A stretch of DNA of 64,000 nt from positions 145,073,701 to 145,137,700 of the forward strand of contig NC_084827.1 of the NCBI RefSeq assembly GCF_033115175.1, in the 5' to 3' direction. Both the position numbers and the translations under genes were made by a program. Below, piece by piece: positions 12,313 to 24,132 of the stretch. This DNA comes from Lepus europaeus (lineage: Eukaryota; Chordata; Mammalia; Lagomorpha; Leporidae). How positions within the stretch are numbered: the first letter of the stretch is position 1; each line of letters opens with the position of its first letter. The notes under the pieces were generated by a model that ran no database searches, was not told the DNA's origin, and was given only the letters and a program-made list of their open reading frames with translations.

Positions 12313-12634
12313 TTTTTTTCTTTAAGATTTTATTTATTTATTTGAGAGGTAGAGTTACAGACAGAGGGAGAGAGACAGAGAGAGAGGTCTTCCATCCACT
12401 GGTTCACTCCCCAAATGGCCTCAACGGCTGGAGCTGCACTGATCCAAAGCCAGGGACCAGGCGCTTCTTCCAGGTCTCCCACGCAGGTGCAGGGGCCCAT
12501 TTTCCACTGCTTTCCCCGGCCATTAGCAGAGAGCTGGATTGGAAGAGGAGCAGCTGAGATAGGAACTGGCACCTGTATGGGACGCCAGTGCCACAGGCAG
12601 AAGCTTAGTTCACTACACCACGGCGCCAGCCCCA
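12313..12634 (-). mobile_element. C-SINE
   Basis: TTTATTTATTTGAGAGGTAG, ending CCACGGCGCCAGCCCC. Confidence 0.9.
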
Positions 12635-13097
12635 AAATATCTTTCTTAAGTAAAAGTATTTTCATAACAAATGCTTTTGCAGGGAAAGATCTGCGCTCTG
12701 TAGATTTCATACACCTAACGCAATGTGTGTCCTCTCTGGACACTGTCCCTCTCAGTGGCCTCCATCAAGAACACTTGGCTAAATAATAATGCAAGCTCTA
12801 GTTCAAAGGTGGAGAAAGGAGGTTTTGCTTCATAATTCCAGTCCTATCAAATTTTTCTAAAAAAAAAAATCAAGGTTATATACAAGATGTGAAAAATATC
12901 TCCTAAGGCAATATTCTTTTTATCAATAAAGATATAAAAAATTGCTGCTACAATCAGGAAGGAGAAAAGGTATTTTTGAAAGCAAAAACAAAGTTTTTCA
13001 GAGTCTTTTGGATTGCTTTTTAAAAAACCATTAAAACTTTCTCTAATGTGCAAATCAAAAATGTTTTATTTTAGCAAGGTTTTAACTCAATGCTGAT
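12635..13097. other. CASP8 intron 1 segment
   Basis: AT-rich; no gene or clear repeat recognised. Confidence 0.5.
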
Positions 13098-13340
13098 ATT
13101 ACGGCGCAGTGGGTTCAGCCACTGCTCATGACATCCCACACTGGAGTGCAAGGTTGAGTCCTGCCTGCTCTGTTTCTCATCCCACTCCCTGCTAACATGC
13201 CTGAGAAAGCAGCGGAAGATGGCCCAAGTGCTTGGGCCCCTGCCACTCACGTGGGATATGAGGGTAGAGTTCCTGGCTCCTGGCTTTGGCCTGGGCCTGA
13301 CATGGACCTGGGTTTTAATTCACTTGATCACCGCCTCTAA
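13098..13340 (+). mobile_element. Old SINE, 3'-truncated
   Basis: ACGGCGCAGTGGGTTCAGCC at the head and GATGGCCCAAGTGCTTGGGC inside; no (CT)n or poly(A) end. Confidence 0.75.
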
Positions 13341-14039
13341 GTGACAGATTCAGGGTTTGTGTTTTCATTCATGAATGGCTGCAGGTTCTGGTTATTGAAG
13401 GTTAGGGAAAGAGCCCAAGGAAACAGCTGGACCGGGCTGCAAAGGAACCACAACTGTTCTCAAATGGTTTTGCAGTTAGTTCTTACGCAGGGCCTGTTTA
13501 GAACCACCTCGAGGGCCAGCCCCCTTCTGAGTAAGCCTTCAACAAAGACCTGGTCAACTGGGAGGAGTTGGAGAAAGACTGCCTCCACCTGCATTGTCAT
13601 GCTTTTCAACTGAGGACATGGGAAAGCTAGGCAGGTGTTAGGAGGGTTCAAGGTCCTAGGTCCTTTGTGTCAGAACCCTGCGGTCAGGGGCTTTCTTCCT
13701 TTTGTAGGTTAAAGGCACTTGGCATTCCTTAGTCATTGGTCACCGCTGGGCTGGCCTTGCACTGTGGCTGTTACTCCGGGACTCACAGCATCTGTAGCCG
13801 ATGGGTGTGGGGCCTTGCTCACTTGCTGCCAAGCGCTCAGGACCATCGCTGCTCCCACGCGGCTGTCAGCAGCGGGAGCAGGGGACAAACGGGTCCAGGT
13901 GGTGGAGCCTCTGGGCTCAAGGCAGGAGAAATCGGGGACCCTACGCTGCTGCCCTGAGATTGGGGTTTCTGCCGACGCAGGCCTCTTCTTTCTTAGCAAG
14001 AAACTATGTGAAACAGCACAAAACCTAGCCGGGTTCAAA
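13341..14039. other. Segment 5' of the MINDY2 pseudogene
   Basis: GC content rises towards 14,040. Open frames on both strands here are not conserved matches to anything I recognise. The 3' part could be more of the MINDY2 N-terminus or 5'UTR. Confidence 0.4.
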
Positions 14040-15581
14040 GGGCCCTCCGATGGGCAGGAGCAGCTCCGACCCGGCTGGAACTTAAAGGAGAGCGCTTTGG
14101 AGAACCCTGCACGGCGAAGGCGCCTTAGGGAGGGCAGCCCAAGGAGACAGCCTCCCCGGAGCCGGCGAGGCCTGAGACACTGGAGTCGGCACGGATTCCC
14201 CCCCCCCCCCCCGCACCTGCTGCGCGTAGAGGGCTCCGCCTGCTCCGAGGGCACCCCCGGCCACCCCACCCCATCCCCACCCCACCACCCCCGGCGACCC
14301 GAGCCCTCCAGCGCACTCGCCGAGCCTGGACTCCCAGGCGTCGTTCTCGAACTTGCATTCTTTCCCCTGTAGCTCAACAGCGAGGAGGGAGCTGAGAGCA
14401 GGGTCCCAGAGGAGAAGGAGGAGATGGAGGGCGCGGCCGTGCTGCCTGGGGCTCCGGTATTGGCGGCCTCCAAGGAGAGCTTCCCGGGACAATCTGTGCA
14501 TCTTACCAAGTGGATCCAGTGGGAGGAAGCGAACGCGCCCATCATCAGGCGCGATCAGAATGGACCCTGCCCTTTGCTGGCCGGTCCGCGACGTATTGTT
14601 TCTGGCTTGGAAGATGGAACTATCACCGATGATGGAAGTCGCAACCGTGGAGCAGCTGATGGAATATTTCAGGGATTACAAAGCTGAAAGAAATTTTAGA
14701 AATTCAACGCTTACATTAAGAACAGAATATGAGTGACACTATAGCGATTTTGCAAGCAAACAACAGACATCCTGGATGTAAATGTAGGATTTACTGGTGT
14801 TGGAGTATTTAAATATGCACCGGAATGCATGACATTTGATCTCCTTTGTCCCATGGGTGGTTAGTAGATCCTCAGATTGATGACATTGTAAAAGCTGTTG
14901 GAAACCGCAGCTACAACCAGCTAGTGGAGAAGACCATCTCTTGTAAGCAGTCAGACAATAGTGAGCTTGTTAGCAAAGGCTCTGTAGCCAAGCAGTTTCT
15001 AAATAATACAGCCACTCAACTGACTTACCTTGGGTTATGTGAACTACCTTCAACGGTTCAGGAAGAAGAACTTGGTTCTTTCAGAATAATCATTTTAGCA
15101 CCATGACCAAATACAAGGGTCAACTGTATTTGTTGGTAACTGACCAGGGGTTTCTTACTGAAGAAAAAACATGTTTGGGAAAGCCTACACATTGCAGATG
15201 GGGATGGAAATTTCTGTGACTCAGAATTTTAGCTGCAGCCTCCTTCTGATCCTGAAACTGTACACAGAGGACCACAAAATCACATCGATCAGGACCACCT
15301 TACGGCGTTGTCTCTACAACAAGGACAGCAGGGCCAAGAGATCAATTGGGAACAAACCCCAGAAAGAATCAGTGATTTGGAACTAGCAAGGAAACTTGGG
15401 AGTTTCTTGGAGAGGAAGAGGATGGGTAGGCTTCTCATCAAGATCAAGATCAACCAACATAGCCAGCCAGTACCAGACTCTCTGTCAAGTGGAAAACAAC
15501 ATGGAATACTGAGCTCAAACGAAAGGAACCCTGGGAAAAAGAAAAGGAGAAGGAAAAAAAGCCAGCTGTGTCACTTTGTAA
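14040..15581 (+). pseudogene. MINDY2P: MINDY2 (FAM63B) processed pseudogene
   Basis: Intronless copy of the K48-ubiquitin-specific deubiquitinase MINDY2, in sense orientation inside CASP8 intron 1. Recognisable pieces in order are LKESALENPA (14,080), TASPEPA (about 14,143), SFSNLHSFPC (14,342), KWIQWEEANAPIIRRDQNGP (14,508), LAWKMELSPMMEVATVEQLM (14,603), HGWLVDPQIDDIVKAVGN (14,851), CKQSDNSELVSKGSVAKQFL (14,943) and EINWEQTPERISDLELA (15,342). The C-terminal KEKEK-like tail is near 15,570. Many frameshifts and stops break the frame, for example after GPCPLLA near 14,580 and TGA at 14,734. Pieces from successive coding regions lie next to each other, as expected of a cDNA copy. The GC-rich 5' part reflects the parent N-terminus. 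The true 5' limit is uncertain. Confidence 0.88.
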
Positions 15582-16439
15582 CAGGTGTGTTGGATTCTAT
15601 TGGAACCACCTGTGTGTCTCGAGAAAGGAAACCACAGGAGGAAAGGAAGAAAACCCATAAATACCCGCTGTGCCTGATTTCCCGATGGGTTTTGTTCATG
15701 CTTTTCCGGGGAAAAGTTGTTACTCTGCTACAAACTTTTTCAAGTCGTCCAGCACATTCTTCATGAGTTGGAGTTTCATGTTAGAAGTAGGAAATGCAGT
15801 GTGTTGTCACTCACACAACACTGCACCTGTAGCCAGGCAAGTGAATCACACTGTATTTTGTGTCATAGCGACATTCACAACTCATACTAGCTATTTTGTC
15901 TTCTGTTCTAACTATTAATGGAGGTAATAGATTTGGTCTGATTCCTTCCTAAATCTGTATATTAGCATAAGTTTCTGAAATTTTTGATAATAAATGATTG
16001 AATCCATGAGCAACCAAGGGTTTAATATAGGGATTTAAAAAGGAGAAAAAAAAAAGAAGACAAAAATATAGCAGGAATAAGGAAGTCTTAACTGTATACT
16101 GAATAAGTTCAGTCCTTGAGCAGCTTTATTTTTCCTTAGTAATGTCCATTTTAGACATTATCTTGAGAACTGATAATGGAGCTTGGATATAATATATATA
16201 GAAAACAAAAATTTTTTATTTCTTTTCCGATAGCAAAAAATTGCATAACACTTATACTTATGATCTAAGAAAATTAGATCTTAATGACTGTGGTGTTGTG
16301 AAATTTTGAGGAATTTTGAAATCTTTAATGTAAGTGGGCAAAGTTTCTATTCATTGACAACATGATCAATGAGTTTAAGGAGCAAACCACAGTGGATGCG
16401 AGGCTTTGTAAGTATAAGGATGTAGAAAAGTAGATACTA
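15582..16439 (+). other. AT-rich stretch, possible 3'UTR of the MINDY2 retrocopy
   Basis: Non-coding AT-rich sequence continuing directly from the pseudogene C-terminus without a clear poly(A) tail. The similar stretches 16,783-16,924, 17,293-17,517, 17,868-17,918 and 18,283-19,233 may be the same 3'UTR split by later SINEs. This is inference; comparison with the parent mRNA would decide. Confidence 0.4.
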
Positions 16440-16770
16440 GGCCGGCGCCGTGGCTCAACAGGCTAATCCTCTGCCTTGTGGCACCGGCACCCCAGGTTCT
16501 AGTCCCGGTCGGGGCACCGGATTCAGTCCCGGTTGCCCCTCTTCCAGGCCAGCTCTCTGCTGTGGCCAGGGAGTGCAGTGGAGGATGGCCCAAGTGCTTG
16601 GGCCCTGCATCCCATGGGAGACCAGGATAAGTACCTGGCTCCTGCCTTCTGATCAGTGCGGTGCGCCGGCCGCAGCGGCCATTGGAGGGTGAACCAACAG
16701 CAAAAGGAAGACCTTTCTCTCTGTCTCTCTCTCTCACTGTCCACTTTGCCTGTCAAAAAAAAAAAAAAAA
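16439..16770 (+). mobile_element. C-SINE, young, with target duplication
   Basis: AAAGTAGATACT flanks it at 16,427-16,438 and 16,771-16,782. Long poly(A). Confidence 0.96.
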
Positions 16771-16937
16771 AAAGTAGATACTTTGATGTCTACCTTTTCC
16801 TAAAATTACGTTGAACCTTAAATTTTAAATCATGTTTATTGCTAGAAAATTAAGTGTAATTATTAAAACCAACAAAAAAGCACACTTCTGAAAGAGGTAA
16901 TCTCCAATTCTAGTGAAGACATCAATAAGAGTTTGAG

Positions 16938-17279
16938 TGGCCGGCACTGTGGCGCACTAGGTTAATCCTCCACCCGCGGCGCCAGCATCCCATATGGGCA
17001 CCCGGTTCTAGTCCTGGTTGCTCCTCTTTCAGTTCAGCTCTCTGCTATGGCCCAGGAGGGCAGTGGAAGATGGCCCAGGTGCTTGGGTGCCTGCACCCAC
17101 ATGGGAGACCTGGAGGAGGCTTCTGGCTCCTGGCTTCAGATCGGCATAGTTCCGTCTGTTGCAGCCATTTGGGAAGTGAACCAATGGAAGGAAGACCTTT
17201 CTCTCTCTCTCTCTCTCTCTCTCTGTCTGTAATTCTACCTGTCAAATAAACAAATAAAAATCTAAAAAAAAAAAAAAAG
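16938..17279 (+). mobile_element. C-SINE with 13-bp target duplication
   Basis: ATAAGAGTTTGAG at 16,925-16,937 is repeated at 17,280-17,292. Confidence 0.96.
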
Positions 17280-17533
17280 ATAAGAGTTTGAGAGTAGGTA
17301 AGAATTTGGAGGAATTTGGAGGAACTTATATAAAAGCAATCATGTGTTCTACCTTATGGAACCAAATAAACTCAAAGCATCCTATAGTGTTGACAGGATT
17401 CAGAAAGAGTATTTATTTAACTTTATTAAGAGGCAACAAATATTTTCCTGTCTTTCTAGGTATTGTTTGGAAAACTATCCTTAATAGTCCTTTGTGTATG
17501 ACTTAATTTAAAATTTTGTTTTAGCCATTTTTT

Positions 17534-17851
17534 AAAAGATTTATTTATTTATTTGAAAGAGTTACACAGAGAGAAAAGGAGAGAGAGAGAGAGAGAGAGG
17601 TCTTCCATCTGCTGGATCACTCCCCAATTGGCCGCAGTGGCTGGAGCTGAGCTGATCCAAAGCCAGGAGCCAAAAACTTCTTCCAGATCTCTCATGCGGG
17701 TGCAGGGGTCTAGGGACTTGGGCCATCTTCTACTGCTTTCTCAGGCCAGATCAGAAGTGGAGCAGCCAGGACTCGAACTCAAACTGGCGCCCATATGGGA
17801 TGCTGGCAGTGCAGGCGGTGGCTTTACCCGCTACACTCCAGCACCAATCCC
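17534..17851 (-). mobile_element. C-SINE with target duplication
   Basis: TGTTTTAGCCATTTTT occurs before (from about 17,517) and after (from 17,852) the element. Confidence 0.94.
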
Positions 17852-17932
17852 TGTTTTAGCCATTTTTAAAAAGACTATTGCTGCTGCAAGTAATTGTATG
17901 GTTTATATTCCAACTCTTAATAAATTTGTTAC

Positions 17933-18270
17933 CTTTTTTTTTTCTACAGCCAGAGTTAGACAGTGTGTGTGTGACAGAGAGAGAGACAGAGAGAAAGGTC
18001 TTTCTTTCCATTGGTTCACCCCCCAAATGGCTGCTATGGCTGGCGTGCTGAGCCGATTTGAAGTCAGGAGCCAGGTGCTTCCTCCTGGCCTCCCATGCAG
18101 GTGCAGGGCCCAAGTACTTGGGCCGTCCTCCACTGCACTCCTGGGCTACAGCAGAGAGCTGGACTGGAAGAGGAGCAACTGGGACAGAATCTGGCACCCC
18201 AACTGGGACTAGAACCTGGGGTGCTGGCACCGCAGGTGGAGGATTAGCCTTGTGAGCCACAGCACCAGCC
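17933..18270 (-). mobile_element. C-SINE with 12-bp target duplication
   Basis: AATAAATTTGTT at 17,919-17,930 is repeated at 18,271-18,282. Confidence 0.95.
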
Positions 18271-18282
18271 AATAAATTTGTT

Positions 18283-19233
18283 TACTTAAGAACATCACAA
18301 CCTAACCTGAGCATCCACTTGGAGAATTTGTGTATGTGTGTGGTTTAGGGAGACAAAAAACTAAAATAAAATATGTAGTTGAGATTTTTATAAATTGTGT
18401 CATTAACTTTCTTCATGATACCAGACCAGATATAGTGTAAGTCTAAAAAAGTAAAGTCTTATTCAGGGAAGGAATTATTCTAAAGGAAAAATCCAGGGTC
18501 AAGTTGTATCTTTTATGTCATCCCATACTGCATGTCTATTTATGTTATACAATTAGTTATTTGTTCAAATTTCCTATGGTAGCATGATAAATCATCAGAG
18601 AACCTATTTGGGGTATAAAATTTGGATGCAAAATACTTGGTAAATCTTGGTTGTAACCTGGAATAAATGTCTATTGATAATCATTCTACAGAACGCCAGT
18701 GGCTAATACAAATTTACTCTGGCTGTTCTCTTGGTTAAGGAAGAAAACTCTAACCTCATGGTTTGTTTTTTCCCAGAACAGATCGTAGTGGTGGTGCATT
18801 ATATTTTAATAATAACGATAAATCTTGAGCAATTCAAAGAAGCATATTGGAGGCCCATTTTCCTGTAATTGTATTCTTATCTATTTATTGCCCTTGAATT
18901 GTGTGGAGAAGCTATTCCTCTGTGATTTGTTACTATCTTAGTAATTTGTTCCAGAGATAATACTGCCATTCTTCATTCCCTCTGGAAGGAAAAACAACAA
19001 AAAAACTCATTTAAAACCAGCAGTGCTGCTATCAGATAAGTAGGTGTTAATGTAGACTTACAGGGAAAGCCTTGAAAGTGTAACGTTTGTGAATGCAAAC
19101 TTTTTCTATGCAATATTTCCAAGTCAGACTTCCTTGCATTCCTGAAAATCAGTTTGCTATACCAGGAGTAATAATGATAAAATGCTCATTTTGATTCTGT
19201 CGAAACAAGCAAACTTCTCAGAGATACGGCTTT
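18283..19233. other. AT-rich intron 1 segment
   Basis: No coding frame. May be 3'UTR of the MINDY2 retrocopy; see the entry at 15,582. Confidence 0.35.
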
Positions 19234-19239
19234 CTTGTC

Positions 19240-19566
19240 TTTTTTTTTTTTTTTTTTAGTTATTTGACAGGTAGAGTTATAGGTAGTGACAGAGAGACAG
19301 AGAGAAAGGTCTTCCTTCCATTAGTTCACACCCCAAATGGCCACCACAGCCAGCTCTGCGCCGATCCGAAGCCAGGAGCCAGGTGCTTCCTCCTGGTCTC
19401 CCATGTGGGTGCAGGGCCCAAGCACTTGGGCCATCCTCCACTGCCTTCCTGGGCCACAGCAGAGAGCTGGACTGGAAGAAGGGCAACCGGGACTAGAACC
19501 CGGCACCCATATGGGATGCCGGCGCTGCAGGTGGAGGATTAACCAAGTGAGCCATGGCGCCGGCCC
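19240..19566 (-). mobile_element. C-SINE, young
   Basis: Poly(T) of about 20 at the start; ends GCCATGGCGCCGGCCCC. Confidence 0.94.
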
Positions 19567-20374
19567 CATCTTGTCCTTAAACACTGTAAAAACTTTAGAA
19601 AAAAGAAAAGGGCCCTCAGTGTTGACTTGGTTCAGCTTCCGGGCTTGGGTTCCTGGCCAGCTGCAGGCGTGGATCTGAGGCTCTTGGGGAATGGGGCTGC
19701 ACCAGGACATCCCCCACCCACCACTGTTTCAATCAGGCTCCACCACTCCTGCAGCCACCACTTAAAGGTGTCCTCCTGATAGACGCTGGGAGCTCTCCTG
19801 CCTCCGACTCTCCAATCTGTCCTCCACGCTGTAAGTGTCGAGCCCAGATTGGATGACGTCACTCCCAGTTTTACAGTCCTTTCTGAATGCCCCATCACCT
19901 GCAGGCCAAAACCTGAGCCCTGCCCAACAGGCCGAGGCCCTGGGGGACACGGCCTACATGGCTCTGGCATCAGCCCTTTGTGCCACCTCTCCCCATCCCA
20001 GACGCCTGGTGGTGACTTCAGGGAATTACAGCCTGCCTGCACCAGCTTCACGTTCGTGCCTCCATCTTTTGCATCAATTGTTTCTCAGGAGAATGATCAC
20101 AGGCAGCCCCACTCCTAGGCTCAGTTCCGTCTGCTTCCTCTGTGTTCCTGCTGCACCCTGGTTACATCACAGCTCTGACCACTGGCTTGTCGGTGTAGCC
20201 ACCCCCTAAAAGCAAGCTGCCTGAGAGCAGACACGTGTCCTGTTTGTTGTGATTCTTCTTTTCTTTTCCTGAATCCATGGAAAAATGTCTGGCAGACACA
20301 ATAGCATTTGATGAAGAAACAAACCAGTAAATGGTACTTGTCGTCCTCATCTGAACATAGCTTTCTATGTGCTT
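19567..20374. other. CASP8 intron 1 segment
   Basis: GC-balanced unique DNA. Short frames on both strands show no family features I recognise. Confidence 0.45.
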
Positions 20375-20405
20375 AAGATATTATTTATTTAAAAGGCAGA
20401 GTGAT

Positions 20406-20444
<39 letters not shown>

Positions 20445-20705
20445 GAGAAAGAGAGAGATATCTTCTGTCAACTGGATCACTTCCCAAAATGGCCACAATA
20501 GCCAGTGCAGGGTCAGACTGAAGCCAAGAGCCTGAAACTCCATCTGGGTCTCCCATGTAGGTGGCAGGGGTCCATCCTCCACTGTTTTTCCAGGCACATT
20601 AACGGAGCTGGGTTAGAAGTGGAGCAGCTGGGACTTGAATTAGCACCCATATAGGATGCTGGTGTTGCAGCAGCAGCTGAACCCACTGCACCACAGCACC
20701 CACCC
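20375..20705 (-). mobile_element. C-SINE next to CASP8 coding exon 1
   Basis: TTATTTATTTAAAAGGCAGAG, a 40-bp (GA)n, and an end at CACAGCACCCACCC, 20 nt before the splice acceptor. Confidence 0.9.
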
Positions 20706-20725
20706 AGCCTTCTGTTTTCACCTAG

Positions 20726-21060
20726 GTTGCAGCTACGTTCTTCCTCCTGACAAGCATGGATTTATCCAGTTGTCTTTACAAAATTGGGGAGCAGCTGGAC
20801 AGCGAGGAGCTGGCCTCCCTGAAGTTCCTGAGCCTGGATTACATCCCACAAAGGAAGCAGGAGCCCATCCAGGATGCCCTGATGCTCTTCCAGAGACTCC
20901 AGGAGAAGCGCATGCTGGAGGAGAACAACCTGTCCTTCCTGAAGGAGCTGCTCTTCCGAATCCATAGACTGGACCTGCTGAGCACTTTGCTGGGCACTAG
21001 CAAGGAGGAGATGGTGACGGAGCTGCAGATCCCAGGCAGGGCCCATATTTCTGCCTACAG
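20726..21060 (+). CDS. CASP8: CASP8 coding exon 1: start codon and DED1
   Basis: The acceptor ends CCTAG at 20,725 and a 30-nt 5'UTR precedes ATG 20,756. Coding 20,756-21,060 gives residues 1-101, beginning [19 protein letters not shown], the first death effector domain. It includes Tyr8, the LKFLSLD helix-2 motif and the RLDLL motif. It ends in phase 2 at AG/GTGGGT. A SINE ends about 20 nt upstream of the acceptor. Confidence 0.95.
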
Positions 21061-24026
21061 GTGGGTGCGAACTCCAGCGTGGGCACCGGGAGCTCAGAGT
21101 TGAATGTGCGCATCTTGTGGGCAGGGCTGACCCGGGGTTGTCTGCACAGATGTCCCAACAGGTTAAGAAATCTCGAATCTTATGTATAATTCAGCAAAAG
21201 AAAAATGTGCTAAGATCATAAAACCCACATTTATTTTTCAAAGCAAATTAGCAATCGATGGGCTAAGGTTAGTCTTTCCCCGCATGTTCTGATCTCTCTG
21301 TCTTCCTGTCGGCCTCTGCTTTTCTGATGCCCCGATCGTGTGTTCATTTTGCCCATCCACTGGGTACAGCATCACTACTTCCCACCGGCCCGTGGGTGCC
21401 TGGGAAGATTTTCAGTGGGCCAAGGCTTCTATTCTACACTTAAAGACTTAAATGGCAAAGCTCTCTACTGAGCTGACTGCTTACTTCCAGTGAGCCCCGT
21501 GGTCCTCAGGCTTCCAAGCTTCCACAGGAGAACATCAGTGCCTTGGGTCGTCCTGCCAAAGGCCACCACGGGGTGTGAGAACAGCCACATTAAGTAACTT
21601 CACGATTCCGAGTCAAGACTCATCATAGAGCACATGTCACCTTCTTTCAACATCTTCTCTTATCAGATGCTCCTTGAAGTAACTTTTAGCTGTCCTTTTT
21701 GAGAAGTCCATGTAAGCCTTAGCTATGGCCCATTTCCTCATCCTTGCTTACTTGTCAATAACTGCACGTGAGCTGGAGAGGCCTCGCCACGGCTGACAGC
21801 CACTGCCCCCTGGTAGCCCAGCTGGCTAATGCCCGTGCGGGTCCTTCTGCTGTCAGGGACCTGAAGTTCTAGCAGGTTCCTTGTCATAGGTCTCCCCGTT
21901 TGAGGCTTGGCCAGGTTGGTTTTAAGTGATGAGAGAGACCGTCTGGGTGGGTTCTTTGCTAAGGCTGATGTGACAACATGCCACAACCCTGGTGGCTCAC
22001 AGCAGAGAGGACTATATCTTCGATAGCTCTGGAGGCTCAAAGTAGAGTCCAAGAGTTCCCCAGGGCCAGCTCCGTTTTGGAGACTCTCAGGGAGTATTGG
22101 TCCCGTGCCTCTCTCCTGGTTTCTGTAAGACAGTCCTCGGCATTCCTTGTCTTAGAGACACAGCACTTCCGTCTCTGCTTTTTCTATGATCTGAATTGCC
22201 CTCATCTTACGCAGATGCCAGTCATTGAATCAGGGCCTATCCTAACCCAGTAAGATTCGTATAAGTTCGCAGTCACACCTTCTCGGAGACTTGAGCTTTT
22301 CAGGGGCGTGGAAGAACATGGGGCAGCTTCCATTCACTACAATCATGGAGGCTTTGTAAGGGATTTATTCTGTAAGGCACCAGTGAATCCTAAGAAATAA
22401 CAGCCTCAGAGCTAAGACAGATGGGGATGTCCTCTTGTGACGCCATCTTGGTTTCCTGAAGGTTCTACATGTTTAGCCACGTGAGCCGGGCTGCGGCTGC
22501 CAGTGCCAGCCAGTGGTCTGTACCCTTCTGGTGGGGGGCTCGAGTCCCTTAGAGGGGCAGGGTCTGTGTTAAAATCTTTAACAAATTGGCTTTTGGACAA
22601 AAGGCTGAGCACAATCATGGCTACTGCTTGTTTATCACACTGAGGACCAGGCAGGTGATGGAAACACATTAGTGGGGTCACTTCTCATGATCAGAAAACA
22701 CTAGCTATTTTCTTCCCCAAGTGCAGTTGCTGCCCCCCAAATAAATGTCTTATAAACTCTCCAAGTTTGCCATCAGACAATCATGGTACAAGAAAGCATG
22801 TAGGTTTCGATAATGAGGAAAGTGAAAAGTCCGAATACCTTGTAATGAAGCATGGTGGCTTCCAATTGGATCCCATCCTGGCCAAACTTGGAGGGCTTTA
22901 GGGAAACCCTTTATGGTGGAGTTTCCTTGGGAAAGAACACGGCAGATGACAATGCAGAGTATCCTGTTTCTACACACTCTTTATTTAAGAATTTCAATCT
23001 TCTCCTTTGCTTTTGAAGTTACCATGTTATTTTTCTTTATGCCATGACACTGAAGGGTTTGCTGCCTTACACTGTCCTGTTGTTCAACCCTTCGACTGGC
23101 ACATTCCAAGAGCCTGGCTGTGCCCGTCGTAGATTAGGAAACCATAAGGCCTGTTGCTCGCTTAAGGCACTGCCAGAGATTGGCTTCATGCTTACTTATG
23201 TAACTCTCACCATCTGCTTGTGATGGAGAGATGCAGTTACCTCCAGAACATAACTGAAGGAAAGACGTGTAGCACGCCTCACATCACACAGCTCGAAGAT
23301 GGTGGAACGCAGGTGCTAACACCTGTAGTCTGGGGCCATGCACTCAAACATCACATTTCACAAAAACAGGGCAGGGGCGTGCCTACCAGAGGACTCGGGG
23401 GCAGTTCCGTAAACAGGAAGTTATGCTTTGTGCATTAGCCTTTGGGGTTACACAAAGGAAGAGGGGAGCAAATGCGGTCTGAGGACACCCAGGGAGTGCT
23501 GAGTGGGCTCTAGGTGGCCGAGCAGGAATCTGCAGGACGACAGGGGACGGAGCACCTGGGGGCACAGCATCGGGGTGGGGGCAGGGCTCACCCATGAAGG
23601 GTTGGTGAGAGCTGTGGTGTTCCGTGTGGAGTCTTTGTATTCCAGAACCAAACACTGGCCCTCCCCGACTTCAGAGGACACTGGCCAGTTCTCCTGAGGG
23701 AAGCGATGATCAATTTGCATTTTGGAAAGTATACTTTCCAAAAATCAACACTGTGTAGAAAGACAAAGGAAAAACGAGATTGGTTGAACTGAAATGAACT
23801 GGAAGGTAAAGTTGATGAAACTTCAGACGGTTCTGGGTGGCATAGCTGGGTGTGAGTCAGGATTCTGCCACCATGCCAGCCTCTCTCCCAGGACTCCACT
23901 CGTAAGTCATGTCATTAGCTGGCTTCCTTTTCCAGAGAGGCCGTTGGAACAGGTCCTCTGTGACTGTGTTACGGAGGGGAGATTGTGTGGGACACTCTGC
24001 CTCAAGTGTGTATTTCCACCTCACAG
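21061..24026 (+). other. CASP8 intron 2
   Basis: Intron between DED1 and DED2 exons. No SINE is seen in it, unlike its neighbours. A MIR-like piece lies near 23,200-23,330 on the - strand (ATCACACAGCTCGAAGATGG). No gene. Confidence 0.6.
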
Positions 24027-24132
24027 GGTCATGCTCTTCCAGATTTCAGAAGATGTGAGCCAACTGGAATTGAAGGCTTTTAAATTTTTTTTGATCAAGG
24101 AGATCTCCAAATGTAAACTGGAAGATAACATG
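24027..24132 (+). CDS. CASP8: CASP8 coding exon 2: start of DED2
   Basis: Bounded by CTCACAG/GGTC and ATG/GTAAGA; codes residues 102-137 starting [12 protein letters not shown]. Helix 2 of DED2 reads [16 protein letters not shown], so position 123 is Phe where human has Leu. A run of eight T lies inside the coding sequence at the KFFL codons. Confidence 0.94.

Noticed and set aside
13733..14545. - strand open frame of 270 codons
   Set aside because: It is the reverse of the GC-rich MINDY2 pseudogene; low stop density comes from GC content.
16440..16700. tRNA-like heads of young C-SINEs as tRNA genes
   Set aside because: The GGTTCTAGTCCC B-box-like motif is part of the tRNA-derived SINE; no stand-alone cloverleaf with normal flanks was found.
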